From contig CAJNDS010000157.1 in assembly GCA_905221605.1 (NCBI GenBank), positions 62,001 to 126,000 of the forward strand: a DNA stretch of 64,000 bases. Reading direction: 5' to 3'. Of this stretch, positions 23,041 to 33,819 are shown one piece after another. The stretch is from Symbiodinium natans. Lineage: Eukaryota > Sar > Dinophyceae > Suessiales > Symbiodiniaceae. Both the position numbers and the translations under genes were made by a program. Under the pieces are notes generated by a model, which made no database searches, was not told the DNA's origin, and saw only the letters and a program-made list of their open reading frames with translations. How positions within the stretch are numbered: the stretch's first letter is position 1; each line of letters begins with the position of its first letter.

Positions 23041-23470
23041 CCCCCCCCCCCCCCCCCCCTCTATGCAATCCTGTAAACCCCTATAGAACCCTACATATGC
23101 GAACTTCGTTTCGGGGTGGCAAAGCATGACGTTCATTCGGGCGGCTGTGCAGACTCGACACATCTTTTTTAGGAAGCCAGGCACCTGCAAGTGTGACTGT
23201 GGAGACAGACCTGCGGTTCAGGGTTCAGGGTTCAGGGTTTAGGGTTTAGGGTTTAGGGTTTAGGGTTTAGGGTTTAGGGTTTCAGTAACGTCTTGCACCG
23301 AGGCTCCCCACGTGATGGTCGAGAACTATAAGCTACCAAAGGCGCACGGCGGGATCCTAAACCCTAAACCCTGAACCCCTGAACCCTGAACCCCTAAACC
23401 CTAAACCCTAAACCCTAAACCCTAAAGGGTGTGAAGCTCCTGCCAGTTCCTGGCAGGGCAAAGATGGGAG
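23041..23470 (+). CDS. Exon islands between telomere-type arrays, unknown gene
   Basis: At about 23126-23220 a frame reads MTFIRAAVQTRHIFF and then KPGTCKCDCGDRPAVQ. At about 23287-23355, between a TTTAGGG and a CCCTAAA block, another reads TSCTEAPHVMVENYKLPKAH. A third starts at about 23428 (GVKLLPVPGRAKMGGWTSMP). They are plausible successive exons. A 171-aa minus frame at 23408-23923 is taken as a shadow. Confidence 0.35.
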
Positions 23471-23835
23471 GCTGGACTTCGATGCCTGCCACTCAGTGCC
23501 AGGATCCCTTTGGGATCCTGCTACAAGTACTCCGAGCCAAGAGGTGGAGAGGTTTGGGGTTTGGGGTTCCTTGCTATGACCACGAGCGCTTTTAGAGTTT
23601 CCGGAGATGCCAAGATGCTTCCCGTGATGCCCTTCAAGATGACGCGTTTCAGCCCTGGTGAGGCAGGCACTCAGGGCTTTCAGAACGCTGGATTTGATTC
23701 TGGGAGGTTGTGGGTTCATGGGCTTTTCACTGTGAGCTTTTGGGTCAACGCTTCTTGACAGCTTCACACGTGTGCAAGGAGCCGCTCGCTCTCTAGCCGT
23801 GTCTGCGCAAAGATACTGCGGGGTTGGATTTTGCC

Positions 23836-24726
23836 ATGGCCCTTCGCAGTGTATGCTACGATGTAGACGCGGCGTCTCGGATTGCCACCATCTCACTGAA
23901 TCGTCCCGAACGTTTGAACGCAATAGACGATCACATGCCGCAGGAGATAGAAGCCTGTGTGGCGTGGGCGAATGAAGACGACCGAGTGCACGTAATCATA
24001 CTTCAGGGCTCAGGACGAGCCTTTTGCTCTGGTTACGACCTGAAGAAGTATTCCGAAGGCTCTCCGGTTGGGGGCGAGGCTTCTCCAAATCAAGACATGC
24101 CCTGGGATCCCACAGTTGACTTCAAGTTCATGTGGGCGAACACCCGAAACTTCATGTCGTTGTGGACGTCGTTGAAGCCGACAATCTGTAAAGTCCACGG
24201 TTTTGCAGTTGCCGGTGGCAGTGACATTGCGCTTTGCTGCGACCTGGTTCTGATGGCCGACGATGCGCGCATCGGCTATCCGCCCGCCCGCGTATGGGGC
24301 TGCCCGACAACCGCCATGTGGTGCTACAGGTTAGGTCCCGAGAAAGCCAAGAGAATGCTGCTCACTGGCGACTTGGTCTCGGGAGTGGAGGCAGCGAAGA
24401 TGGGACTAGTTTTGGAGTCCGTCCCTGCCCACAAACTGGATGAGCGCGCGCTAGAGCTGGCGCGGCGAATCTCAAGCGTGCCAAAGAACCAACTTATCAT
24501 GCAAAAGATGGTGGTAAATCAAAGCGTTGAAGCCAGCATGATGTCCTCCCAGCGTTTAGCGACGATCTTTGACGGAGTCACACGGCACTCACCGGAGGGC
24601 ATGTGGTTCAAAGAGCGCGCTGCAACCGCAGGCTTTGCTGCGGCTGTTGCCGAGCGCGACGGCGGTAGCCCTATAGCCCCGCACGTATCCAGGAAGACGA
24701 TTCCACGGCTGTCATCGAAGCTGTGA
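23836..24726 (+). CDS. Enoyl-CoA hydratase/isomerase (crotonase) family protein
   Basis: An intronless frame of 296 residues from ATG 23836 (MALRSVCYDVD) to TGA. The crotonase fold is clear: ATISLNRPERLNAIDDHM near the N-terminus, the first oxyanion-hole segment GSGRAFCSGYDLKKYSEG, and the second HGFAVAGGSDIALCCDLVLM followed by DARIGYPPARVWGCP. The Glu residues of classical hydratases are not obvious (the second loop has Gly-Gly-Ser-Asp), so the exact reaction on an acyl-CoA is uncertain. It most resembles bacterial stand-alone crotonases of about 300 residues. No clear transit peptide. The lack of introns beside intron-rich neighbours suggests a retrocopy or transfer. A TTG 12 bases upstream is in frame, but ATG is preferred. 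Confidence 0.88.
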   Translation: MALRSVCYDVDAASRIATISLNRPERLNAIDDHMPQEIEACVAWANEDDRVHVIILQGSGRAFCSGYDLKKYSEGSPVGGEASPNQDMPWDPTVDFKFMWANTRNFMSLWTSLKPTICKVHGFAVAGGSDIALCCDLVLMADDARIGYPPARVWGCPTTAMWCYRLGPEKAKRMLLTGDLVSGVEAAKMGLVLESVPAHKLDERALELARRISSVPKNQLIMQKMVVNQSVEASMMSSQRLATIFDGVTRHSPEGMWFKERAATAGFAAAVAERDGGSPIAPHVSRKTIPRLSSKL

Positions 24727-24873
24727 AGCACCGGCAGGAGCAAACATAGCCGAGTTGAAAAGGGGGCGCGTTGCGGAAAGGAGTCTTTTCAGCACTCGCA
24801 TAGTCAAAAACTGTAGTTGTGAGCCTTGTGAGCAGGAAGAGACTCGGCAGACTGGCTGACGTGGGTGAAGTAG

Positions 24874-25063
24874 CTTCTAAGGGTTTAGGGTTTAGGGTTT
24901 AGGGTTTAGGGTTTAGGGTTACTTTGCTGATGTGCAGTTTGGGGAGGGCTCTTCGTATGGGATGCCTTCGCCTGCCACGCGAGGCTCCCGAGCCCATCGA
25001 GAGCTCCGCCCGAGCACTGGCAGGCACATGAGATGGAAAGTCCCGGACGTGTCGGGTTTCTGA
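24874..25063 (+). CDS. TTTAGGG array followed by an exon, unknown gene
   Basis: A short TTTAGGG array (about 24878-24920) precedes GATGTGCAG|. The exon, from 24938, reads FGEGSSYGMPSPATRGSRAH and continues STGRHMRWKVPDVSGF to TGA at 25061. It is Ser/Arg-rich. No family recognised. Confidence 0.42.
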
Positions 25064-25366
25064 TTTCTGGGTCACTTACAAGCTGATCTCAAGCTCCGCG
25101 ACTCTCCATTGGCGTGGCTTTGCTGGCAGCCTGTAAGGGTTTAGGGTTTGGGGTTTGGGGTTTGGGGTTTTTTGGGTTTAGGGTTTAGGGTGACTTCAGC
25201 TGCGCCCCTGTGAAGTCATAGGTATATTTCCCGGCAACCCTACGCCCAAAGCCCAAAACCCTGGATGCGAAATCTAATCCCTCGAACCCTCAAAACCCTC
25301 AAAAACCCTAAACACCCTGAAAAGACTGAAAAAACCCTAAAAACTCTAAAGACCCTCAACGCACGG

Positions 25367-25468
25367 AAGCCCTTGCTGCCAGTTGCTTTGGCCATCCCGC
25401 GGCCCCTGGTGCGAATCACACGGGCCCGGGATCCCAGGATGGTGTTCTGCGTCTGTCGGGGTCACAGG
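25367..25468 (+). CDS. Exon with GT donor running into TG repeats
   Basis: The frame EALAASCFGHPAAPGANHTG continues to DGVLRLSGSQ and ends at CAG|GTGTGT, where the TG microsatellite starts. Another open frame (KPLLPVALAIPRPLVRITRA) competes. Confidence 0.35.
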
Positions 25469-25564
25469 TGTGTTTTGTGTGTGTGTGTGTGTTTTGTGTG
25501 TGTGTGTGTGTGTGTGTGTTTTGTGTGTGTGTGTGTGGGTGTGTGTGTGTGTGTGTGTGTGTGG

Positions 25565-25651
<87 letters not shown>

Positions 25652-25690
25652 GGGTGTGTGTGTGTGTGTGTGTGTGTGTTTTGTGTTTTC
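25469..25690. repeat. (TG)n microsatellite with TTTTG interruptions
   Basis: About 220 bases of TG with GGTGGG and TTTTG interruptions. The Cys/Val and Thr/His frames are artefacts. Confidence 0.97.
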
Positions 25691-26044
25691 GTTGTGTTTT
25701 CATGGTTTTTTCTGTTTGTTTTATTTTTGCTTTTGTTGGGTATTTGTAGGGGTTTGGTTATAGGGAAGGGGGTTAAAAGGGGTTAGGGGTTTAGGGGTTT
25801 AGGGGTTGGGGGGGTGGGGGTTTTAGGTCAGGGCTTAAGGTTTGGAGCCTGTGCACATCAGGTTGCTACAGCGCGGTGCCTGTGAACACCGCACCCTACG
25901 TGCTTCAAGCTACCGGCCCTCGTACCCGAGATCAGCTCAGTGTCCTCTAACTAGGTCCTAGGTACCACTTTATCATCTCGAAGCACCCCCATATTGTGCA
26001 ACTAAGGAACTCTGGCTACGAAATGTCTTAAAGACTTCGAGCTT

Positions 26045-26144
26045 GGGATGTTCCCCCTTATGCTGACAGTCCTTAATAGGGATTATAGTACCCCCGATTT
26101 TAATCTCTTTTAAGAACTCTTAGTCTAAGGGGGGGAACATGCCC
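26045..26144. mobile_element. Hairpin element family A
   Basis: GGGATGTTCCCCCTTATGCT at the left and GGGGGGAACATGCCC at the right, with inner ACAGTCCTTA and TAAGAACTCTTAGT. A second copy lies 170 bp downstream. Confidence 0.7.
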
Positions 26145-26167
26145 AAAAAGGGTACCTAAAAGGCGAA

Positions 26168-26258
26168 GCCCAAGAAGCTCAGGCCCGGCGAAGTCATGAC
26201 TTCCTTGTGGCGGCCAAGGGGCCCAGGACGCAACGGCCCCTGCTCTTCAAAAAACCCT
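26168..26258 (+). CDS. Exon island, unknown
   Basis: Between two hairpin elements a frame reads GEAQEAQARRSHDFLVAAKG and continues PRTQRPLLF before a CCCTAAA array. A second frame (AKPKKLRPGEVMTSLW) is also open. Confidence 0.35.
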
Positions 26259-26310
26259 AAACCCTAAACCCTAAACCCTAAACCCTAAACCCTAAACAAA
26301 AGGGGAAATC

Positions 26311-26411
26311 TTGGGATGTGCCCCTTATGCTAACAGTCCTGAGTAGGGACTAATAACAGGGGTACTACAATCCCTATGAAGGATTGTGTTAGGAAGAGGG
26401 GAACATCCCAA
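26311..26411. mobile_element. Hairpin element family A
   Basis: TTGGGATGTGCCCC ... GGGGAACATCCCAA ends, with inner CTAACAGTCCT and AGGATTGTGTTAG. Confidence 0.7.
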
Positions 26412-26579
26412 CGGAAATCCGCTAATCCTCAATCTTAAACCTAAACCCTAAATAGTTGTGCCGATAGGTCGGCTCACACGTCTGGGGTTAGGGTTTAGGG
26501 ATTCGCCTTTGGTGGACGGCCTCTTCGGTGGTCCTACTTCAGAGAAGGAGTTAACGTCTTACTTTCTGTGCCTCTGCAG

Positions 26580-27030
26580 ACGCAGAGCAGGGAGGCTCTT
26601 CCACACTCGTGTAGAAGGTGCGCCCGTACCGTATTCCAGCACTACTGCGACAGTTATGTACAGCAGAGCACTGCCGATTCTTCCCGGAACCCTTAACCCC
26701 TCAACCTGACCCCGACGCAGCCCCACACGAAGGACCCGTGGCGCAGAAGCCTAGGGTGTGGGCCGGACCCTGAGTCAGTTTGAGAGCACTCTCTGGCCGC
26801 GAAGTATGAAGGGCACATGTGTAGTTCTAAATCAGGGTCCCTTTCAATCCCCTAAAAATGTATGGCGCCCTAATAACAAGGACCCCCCCCGCAAAGAAGG
26901 GACCCCTAATCTAGGGAACTGCCCCGCATGACGGGAGTTTGTGAGCCATCTGCCGCAAGGCCCCATGGATTCCAGCTAATGACGCGCCCCGCCTCCTGGC
27001 GCGGCAGACCGAAGCATCCCGGAGAGCCCG
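26580..27030 (+). CDS. Three exon islands, unknown gene
   Basis: 26580-26696 follows CTCTGCAG and reads TQSREALPHSCRRCARTVFQ to TAA at 26694. About 26714-26782 reads PDPDAAPHEGPVAQKPRVW. About 26961-27027 reads APWIPANDAPRLLARQTEAS then RRAR. All three are open only in one good frame and lie between repeat blocks. The first has a CxxC pair. Confidence 0.4.
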
Positions 27031-27127
27031 AATAAGCCCAGCTACACATCCTAAGCCTTGAAGCCTAAACCCTAAACCCTGAACCCTGAACCCTAAACCC
27101 CCAACAATCCTTTGTGATCCCTTCTAA

Positions 27128-27550
27128 CTACCTGATCTTCACGACCCTCAAGCCCCAGCCTTCGGAATGCTTTGGGGCTGGCTTTAGGAACATTTGGGGA
27201 TGACTTCCCGCGATAATGCAGACCTCGGAGACTCCGACAAAGTTGAGTCGACGGCCAGTGAGCTTTGGGAAGAAAAGGAGATTTACTGAACGCAGCCTCG
27301 GGGCTGGGGGGGGGAGGGGGTTCTCATACTGGAGTCCTACCACTTCTTGGAGGCATAGTCGCACAGTTTTGGCACACAACTTCAGGGGCCAGATATCTTC
27401 CAGAAAGCTAGTTGCCGTGTCATGTGAACCGCGAATCTTGTGCAGATCTGTGATGCATCCGCCATCAACCATGGGATCCGGTGCATGAGTCACTACTCGG
27501 TAGGCCCTTGGGGGTATTTCACCATGTTCCCTTGTTGGGGATAGGACCAT
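27128..27550 (-). CDS. Possible minus-strand ORF, unknown
   Basis: A 140-residue frame reads HGEIPPRAYRVVTHAPDP ... DLHKIRGSHDTATSF ... LKLCAKTVRLCLQEVVGLQ, with balanced composition and no repeats. It may be an exon or decayed retrocopy. A competing + frame at 27216-27488 is poorer in protein-like character. Confidence 0.33.
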   Translation of the reverse strand: MVLSPTREHGEIPPRAYRVVTHAPDPMVDGGCITDLHKIRGSHDTATSFLEDIWPLKLCAKTVRLCLQEVVGLQYENPLPPPAPRLRSVNLLFFPKLTGRRLNFVGVSEVCIIAGSHPQMFLKPAPKHSEGWGLRVVKIR

Positions 27551-28059
27551 ACTGAGGTTAATTTTTCACAGGGTTTTGAGGGCCATCCTAGACTCTCTGC
27601 GGTGCTCCTGTTTTTTGAGGGTACGGCCGCGTACGGCCGCCATCTCTTGCCCCGTACGTTTCCCTGCCGGCGAAGCGAAAACCTCATAGCTCTCCCTTAA
27701 GGCTTAAGGATGTTTATGGTGTAGTCAGAGTTCAGAGTCAGAGGTTTAGGAATTTGCGTTTAGGGTTTGGTTTAGGGCTGTCTCAGGAATATACCTGTAG
27801 TGCACTAAACCAGGGTTGAGGGTGTGTTCCTTTCTGGGCGGGGTTCTGGGCTCCCTTGCCAGGAGCTGCCCCTTTTTGCTGCCGGTCCCCTGGCAACCGT
27901 GGGCATTCTGACCGCCCTCGGCCGCAGCCGGGAAAAAGGTGTAGGGGTTCAGAGTCTAGGGTTTAGGGCTTAGGGCTTCGGGTTTAGGGTTTAGGGTTTA
28001 GGCTTTAAGGTTTAGGGTTTAGGGTTTAGGGTTTCGGGGAGACGTGGTGTCCTCTTTTG

Positions 28060-28343
28060 GGGGGGGCTCATACAAACAGTCTAATAGTCCTTGATAGGGA
28101 TGATAATAGGGGGGACACTTTGTGTAAGGGGGAACATCCCAAGGCTTGGGTTTAGGGTTTAGGGTTTAGGGTTTAGGGTTTAGGGTTTAGGGTTTAGGGT
28201 TTAGGGTTTAGGGTTTAGGGTTTAGGGTTTAGGGTTTAGGGTTTAGGGTTTAGGGATTAAGGGTTTAGGGTTTAGGGTTTAGGGTTTAGGGTTTAGGGTT
28301 TAGGGTTTAGGGTTTAGGGTTTAGGGTTTAGGGTTTAGGGTTC
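28060..28343. repeat. Decayed family A hairpin followed by a long TTTAGGG array
   Basis: The hairpin's right end (AAGGGGGAACATCCC) is intact to about 28142 and its left end is degraded. TTTAGGG units then run from about 28147 to 28343, about 28 units with one ATTAAGGG interruption. Confidence 0.85.
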
Positions 28344-28499
28344 AGCAGCTCCGGGTCGAGCAATCTCTAGTAGAGCAACTGTTTGGGCTCTCGAAAAAAA
28401 CCCACCCACCCAGAGAATCCCAAAACAAAAAAGTTTACATTTTTCATCAGCAAGCCCTGTCCTCCAACCTCACTCTGTCATGGACCCGCAGAGGCCAGA

Positions 28500-29600
28500 A
28501 GAAGAGCCGGGGGGGGGAGGGGCGGGAAAGGGGGGGCGATCTGGAAGGGCCAAGGCCAAGGCCGCGCGCGCGCGCGCGGGCCAGGACAAGGCCAGACCCT
28601 TGAGTGCCCAACAGGGCCGGTCGAATTGGAAGGGCCAAGGCCCAGGCCAAGGCCGCGCGCGCGCGGGCCAGGACAAGGCCAGACCCTTGAGTGCCCAACA
28701 GGGCCGGTCGATCTGGAAGGGCCGAGGCCAAGCGTGTGGGCAAGGACAAGGCCAGACCCTTGAGTGGTCGATTTGGAAGGGCCAAAGCCAAGGCCAAGGC
28801 CGCGCGCGCGTGGGCCAGGACACGGCCAGACCTTGAGTGCCCAACAGGGCCGGTCGATCTGGAAGGATTGGCCCCAGAGCCTGACCAACAGGGCCGGTCG
28901 ATTTGCTGCCACTAAGGTTTAAAGCAAGACCAGGCGCCAAGGCCAAGGCCGCGCGCGCGCGGGCCAGGACAAGGCCAGACCCTTGAGTGCCCAACAGGGC
29001 CGGTCGATTTGGAAGGGCCAAGACCAAGGCCAAGGCCGCGCGCGCGCACGCGGGCCAGGACAAGGCCAGACCCGCGAGTGCCCAACAGGGCCGGTCGATT
29101 TGGAAGCACCAAGGCCAAGGCCAAGGCGCGCGCGCGCGGGCCAGGACAAGGCCAGACCCGCGAGTGCCCAACAGAACCTATCGATCTGGAAGGGCCAAGT
29201 CCAAGGCCAAGGCCACAAGGCCAAGGCCGCCCGCACGCGGGGCAGGACAAGGCCAGACCCAAGAGTGCCCAACAGGGCCGGTCGATCTGGAAGGGCCACG
29301 GCCAAGGCCAAGGCCGCGCGCGCGGGCCAGGACAAGGCCGGACCCGCCGGTGCCCAACAGGGCCTGTCGATCTGGAAGGGGCAAGGCCAAGGCCAAGGCC
29401 GCCGGCGCGTGGGCCAGGACAAGGCCAGACCCTTGAGTGCCCAACAGGGCCGGTCGATCTGGAAGGGCCAAGGCCAAGGCCAAGGCCGCGCGCGCGTGGG
29501 CCAGGACAAGGCCAGACCCTTGAGTGCCCAACAGGGCCGGTCGATTTGGAAGGATTGCCCTTAGGGCGTGACCAACAGGGCCGGTCGATTTGCTGACTAT
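28500..29600. repeat. About 100-bp GC-rich minisatellite
   Basis: Around ten units share GGGCCAGGACAAGGCCAGAC, GAGTGCCCAACAGGGCCGGT and CGAT(C/T)TGGAAGGGCCAAG, each with a CGCGCGCG run and a variable number of GGCCAA units. All six frames are open over long distances because the unit lacks stops; these frames are not genes. A TTTAGGG array follows at about 29630-29680. Confidence 0.93.
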
Positions 29601-29699
29601 AGGGTTTAAATATATATAGGTAAGAGAGGTTTAGGGTTTAGGGTTTAGGGTTTAGGGTTTAGGGTTTAGGGTTTAGGGTTTTTAGGCTTCTTTTTTAGC

Positions 29700-30900
29700 T
29701 GGCTGCGGCTTTGGAAGCTTTCTAGTGTGGCAGCGTGCTCAAAGTTTCAGCACGTGTGCCAGCCTTGATGCTCAGTTGCAGGCTGAGCCTGTTCGTGACA
29801 TGGGGGTTTCCGAAATTACTACTTACTGTAGACTGATACTTGTACCTTTATGTCATTGGCTTTTGACCCGAACTCAGAAGAATTCCCCTCCCACCTCCCC
29901 CCCCCCCCAATGGGATCCGGCTTAGCCTGCGCTTGAGCTGATAATGTCTGTGTCGATGTGCCCCTGCCTCAGTGGATGCCTGCTGACATCGAGCGAGCCC
30001 TCACCCTAAGCCCAACTACTCGAGCCTGAAGCCTAAAACATCCCTCATCCCTAAACCTTAAACCTTGACGACCCTAGCATACAGTCCTTTGAGCCCTAAG
30101 CCTCAAATCCCCAAGGCCCTTAAGCTTCGAGCCCCAAACCCTGAAACCTGAAACGCTACAGCTCTAAAGCATGCTAAAGCTCCTCAAGCTAACTAGAAAT
30201 TTCGAAGTTGGCAGGGGCCTGTCGGCCCAGCTGAGTGTGAGCCTGCAGCTATGAAGCCAGGCTACACGTCTCTTCCGACCAGGGCCAGGGTTGAGGATTT
30301 TAGGGCATTTGAGGGTCTTGGGGATCTTGGTCTTAGAGCTTCGGTGTTGGACATAGGCCTGATAATCAAGGGGATCAGCCATGTTGGGTGTGGGGAGAGA
30401 ATCTTGATTGCTTTTGACATCTGCAGGGATGCTGCTGCTGGGGCAGGGTTTCCAATCATTTTCAAAGGGCATCACGAGGTTGAGGTTTGAGCCGCAGCAT
30501 CGCACGAGGAGTGCAGCAGAGTGAGCTATCATACCCTGCTGGGTCTGTCTAATTTCTGAAGCTTTTTGACACGATCAGTGGGGTGTTTCCGCGCTTTCAC
30601 AGCTACTTGAAGGGGCTTGCTTCTTGTTCACGTAGGAAGGTGAGCAGTCGAGCCCAAGTAACCTCCCTAAACCCGACAAATCTTGGCCAAGCAGCAGCAG
30701 GCCTGAGCCCAGTCTCTTATTGGGTAGCTCTCTAAATTCGGGTCCCCTTGAGAAGTCCTTCATGAAGGGTGCCGTGCCATATATATATATATATAAATAG
30801 AGAATCTCCAAAAAAACCTATATATATATATATATACATATATAAGGGGGCCCCAAAAAGGGAACCTTATTTTGAGAGCTACCCTGGGCCCCCGGGGGGC
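29700..30900. other. No convincing gene
   Basis: Degraded telomere-type units, an AT microsatellite (about 30779-30845) and fragments of a family B hairpin (about 30845-30880). A + frame at 30251-30490 and minus frames over 30164-30532 are open, but neither strand shows a recognisable motif. Confidence 0.4.
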
Positions 30901-30904
30901 CCCG

Positions 30905-31895
30905 GGGGCCCGCGCGCCCAGCGAATGGGTGCGCGACACCGCCAATTGGCTGCAAGACCGCGCCGCCTTTCTACGCGTCTGAGACAAAAGAGACCTCGCA
31001 CCGAGCTTCACCCTAAACCCTAAACCCTAAACCCTAAACCCTAAACTCTAAACCCTAAACCCTAAACCCTATAAACCGTAAACTGTAAACCCTAAACCCT
31101 AAATCACTTCTGGGTGTTGGGCACCAAGTCACCGGCGCAGTTGGCGGCCCAGGAGTGTCCAAAAACTCCGGTTGTCTATGCCCCATCGCACTGCTTCTCA
31201 GTTTCCGTGTCAGGCCTTTACAGAAGCACATTGTCTTCGACTTTACCAGAGATTTCCGATGGCCCGCGAACGATTTGCGAACGATTCGCCAAAGACTCTG
31301 CGTTTCGCCGAAAGTTCTGGTGTCGTGCTGGTGTTGCTATCACCTTAAACGCCATACTCTGACGCTCAAGGGTTTCCTCCCCTAGAAAACTCGGCCAGGA
31401 AGGATAAGCTTCAGAAGCCTGCGGCTCGAAAGTCCTGCGCTGCGATGCTCCGGAGGGTTAGGGCTTGGTTTAGGGTTTAGGGTCTAGCCCCAAAGCCCTC
31501 ATCACGATAGGGCCCGAAGCGCAACTTTGTACGCAGGTTCACAAGCATGGCCATGGAGCCTGATTGGGGTTCTTCTGAGAGCCGCTATTGCCATAGAACC
31601 AGAGCCCACACAGTCCAACGAGAATGATGATCACCAGCCTTCTCGTGGGGAAGAGTTTCAGGAGTCAGAGTTTAGGGTTTAGGGTTTAGGGTTTGCCAGA
31701 CTGGCTATGGAAGCACACCTGGCTGAAATGATTGTTAATACCTGGCATAGTTCAAGCCATCCTTTAACGGCGTTTCCAGGCAGGACCTCAAGCGGTAATC
31801 TGCAGAGCTCACTTGGTGGTGTTGGGCACGATGTTGCTTGGACTCAAGCTGGTCTCCGGAAGGGCGCCACATCCCTGCACTATGCCCTGACTTAA
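30905..31895 (+). CDS. Exon islands of an unknown gene
   Basis: About 30905-30982 ends PSEWVRDTANWLQDRAAFLR with TGA at 30980. About 31111-31160 reads LGTKSPAQLAAQE. About 31547-31674 reads LIGVLLRAAIAIEPEPTQSN then an acidic tail ENDDHQPSRGEEFQESE. About 31701-31895 reads MEAHLAEMIVNTWHSSSHPL to a TAA. Telomere-type arrays separate them (31011-31104, 31668-31694). The order is compatible with one + strand gene; no domain recognised. Confidence 0.4.
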
Positions 31896-32000
31896 GCATT
31901 CCAACTTGATGGAATCACTCGTCGTGTTACTAGCTTGAGTCACTTTGAATACTACATGTACTTTCAAGGGTACCCGTTTACTAGTAGCATGGCATCAAAA

Positions 32001-32046
32001 GTATCATATCATATCAAATCATATCATATCATATTACATCATATCA
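32001..32046. repeat. (CATAT)n microsatellite
   Basis: Imperfect ATCAT/ATATC units lie just upstream of the start of the next gene. Confidence 0.9.
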
Positions 32047-32082
32047 ACATCTCCTAAGCCACCAGTTGGGGCACTTCGAGCC

Positions 32083-33037
32083 ATGACCCTCTTCCAGAAG
32101 CTGCAGCTGAAGCCGGGCATGAAGCTATCTGTGACAGGCACCCCTAAACCCTAAACCCTAAACCCTAAACAGCCTAAACCCTAAACCCTAAACCCCTAAA
32201 CCCTAAACCCTAAACCCTAAGCCAGGAACTCCTCCGGAACTCCAGAAGGCCAAGCAGGAGCTCTCCAAGAGGGCAGGTAGTGCGAAACTTGGTAGGCCCT
32301 TTTGGGACATTTTTTGTTGTTCTCCCTTGTTGGGTATTAACATTGTCATATATTCAGGAATATGTTTTTACTTACATTTTCCCTTTATTATCGGGTTTAA
32401 AAGGGTCATGTTCAGGAATATGTTTCAGAGGGCCTTAAAGGGAAAACCCCCTAAACCCTAAACCCTAAACCCTAAACCCTAGACCCTAGACGCTAAACCC
32501 TAAACCCTAAACCCTCTAGGAAACCCGGCCTTCCTTCAGCAAGCCTCTACTTTGTCAAAAGCTGCTCGGAGATCAACAAGCTGGCCGCCGCGGCCGCGAA
32601 GAAGGCGGGGCAGGATGGCTTGCTCTGGGTCGCCTACCCCAAGAAGTCGTCGCTTGGGGATTCGTGGAAATATGTTTTGTATTCTAAATATTTGTTTGGG
32701 TACTTTAATCCCGAAGAAACAGCTGAAACTGCAATTTTTGCTAGGGTTCCAAGTTCAGTATAGGTCGAAGAAATACGCCTCCGACGTGGGAAGAGACGAC
32801 AGCTTCAAAGCCTTCGGCAAGGTCAGTTTCGAGCCGGTGCGCCAAGTCGCCCTGGATGACGATTGGAGTGCCATGCGACTGAGGGCCGTGGCAAAGATCA
32901 AGAGCATGACTCGCAGCAACGCGCTGTGCGTCTCTGCCGCTGGCAAGCGCAAGGTCACGGCCACAGCCAAGAAGGCCATGAAGGCCATGAAGGCCGCGGC
33001 AATGAAGGCGGTTCGCAAGACTGCAATGAAGAAATGA
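32083..33037 (+). CDS. DUF3052-like small protein with Met/Ala/Lys-rich tail, four exons, complete
   Basis: Exons 32083-32137, 32226-32276, 32540-32648 and 32764-33037 total 489 bp and join in phase to a 162-residue protein from ATG to TGA. The core (LYFVKSC near residue 36, DGLLWVAYPKKSSKKYASDV near residue 60, VRQVALDDDWSAMRLR near residue 98) resembles the bacterial DUF3052 family, whose function is unknown. The last 25 residues (KKAMKAMKAAAMKAVRKTAM) form a basic Met/Ala/Lys tail seen on various dinoflagellate proteins and absent from bacterial relatives. Intron 1 uses a GC donor and carries CCCTAAA units. Intron 2 ends in a CCCTAAA-containing stretch. Intron 3 (32649-32763) is a repeat element shared with another gene at 63303-63408. 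Confidence 0.75.
32649..32763 (+). mobile_element. Introner-like intron (first copy)
   Basis: The whole third intron of the DUF3052-like gene aligns with 63303-63408. Shared blocks: CTTGGGGATT / CTTAGGGATT at the 5' end, and GAA(A/G)CAGCT(G/A)AAA, GCTAGGGT and CCAAGTTCAGTATAG at the 3' end, which is the splice acceptor. The GT donor and AG acceptor lie at the element's ends. Confidence 0.65.
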
Positions 33038-33819
33038 TCACTGTTGGCCCGGGCAGATTCAATCGATGCTGCTAGCAGTGTACACAAGACGAGGGGGTAC
33101 AAGGCCGTGCCTGACAATGACGGGCCCGCCTTCTTTTCTTCATCGGTGGAAGTCATTCCATGGCCCAGGCCTGACTTGCTTGGCACTCTCAACTCTTTAC
33201 TGCTTTCGTACCAGGCAGGCCGACATGGCCCCGGAGTGCGTTTGATCACTTCGGCGTTCTGCCACGAAGCACGGCAGCAAAAGAGCCATCCAAGACTACA
33301 TTGCTTCTTCCTGGTTTGCCCCAAAACCGCCAAGAGAGCTGGAAGACGCTGCCCTTTCTGCCGTCATTTCCCAAGTGCTTGCATCTCACATCATGGAGTG
33401 TATTTGTAGATGACCGGAGTGACTTAGCTAAGTAGTTGTGCAACAGCGCCCAAGCGTATGGCGGCATTCACCACCGTAATGGTCACCACCCCCCGCCCAC
33501 CCCACCCCCCCCCCCCGCAACAACACAGCCAGCTTCTCCCAGCAGCTTTCTGGGGTGTTCCTTCGTAGCTGAGTAGATAACCTTTAACCTTTCGGGGTGT
33601 TCTACAATCCTAACATAATTGAAAGGTTAACCTTTTTTGGGACCGGGTACTGCAACCGCTAATCTCAGTTCTAAGTGACATGACGCCAGGTATTCGTAGT
33701 AACTAGGGGAAAGAGGTATTTCCCGAAATAGTAGCAAAAGGAGACCCTCCTATCGACCCTCTCATATGCCCCCAAAATAGTATAAAATCCTTAATTTGGG
33801 TATCTCCAAAGCGGAACCC

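Noticed and set aside
23408-23923. 171-residue minus-strand frame
   Set aside because: It overlaps the start of the enoyl-CoA hydratase gene and telomere-type repeats, with no motif.
28470-29596. Six overlapping frames of up to 233 residues
   Set aside because: Stop-free minisatellite; composition repeats every unit on both strands.
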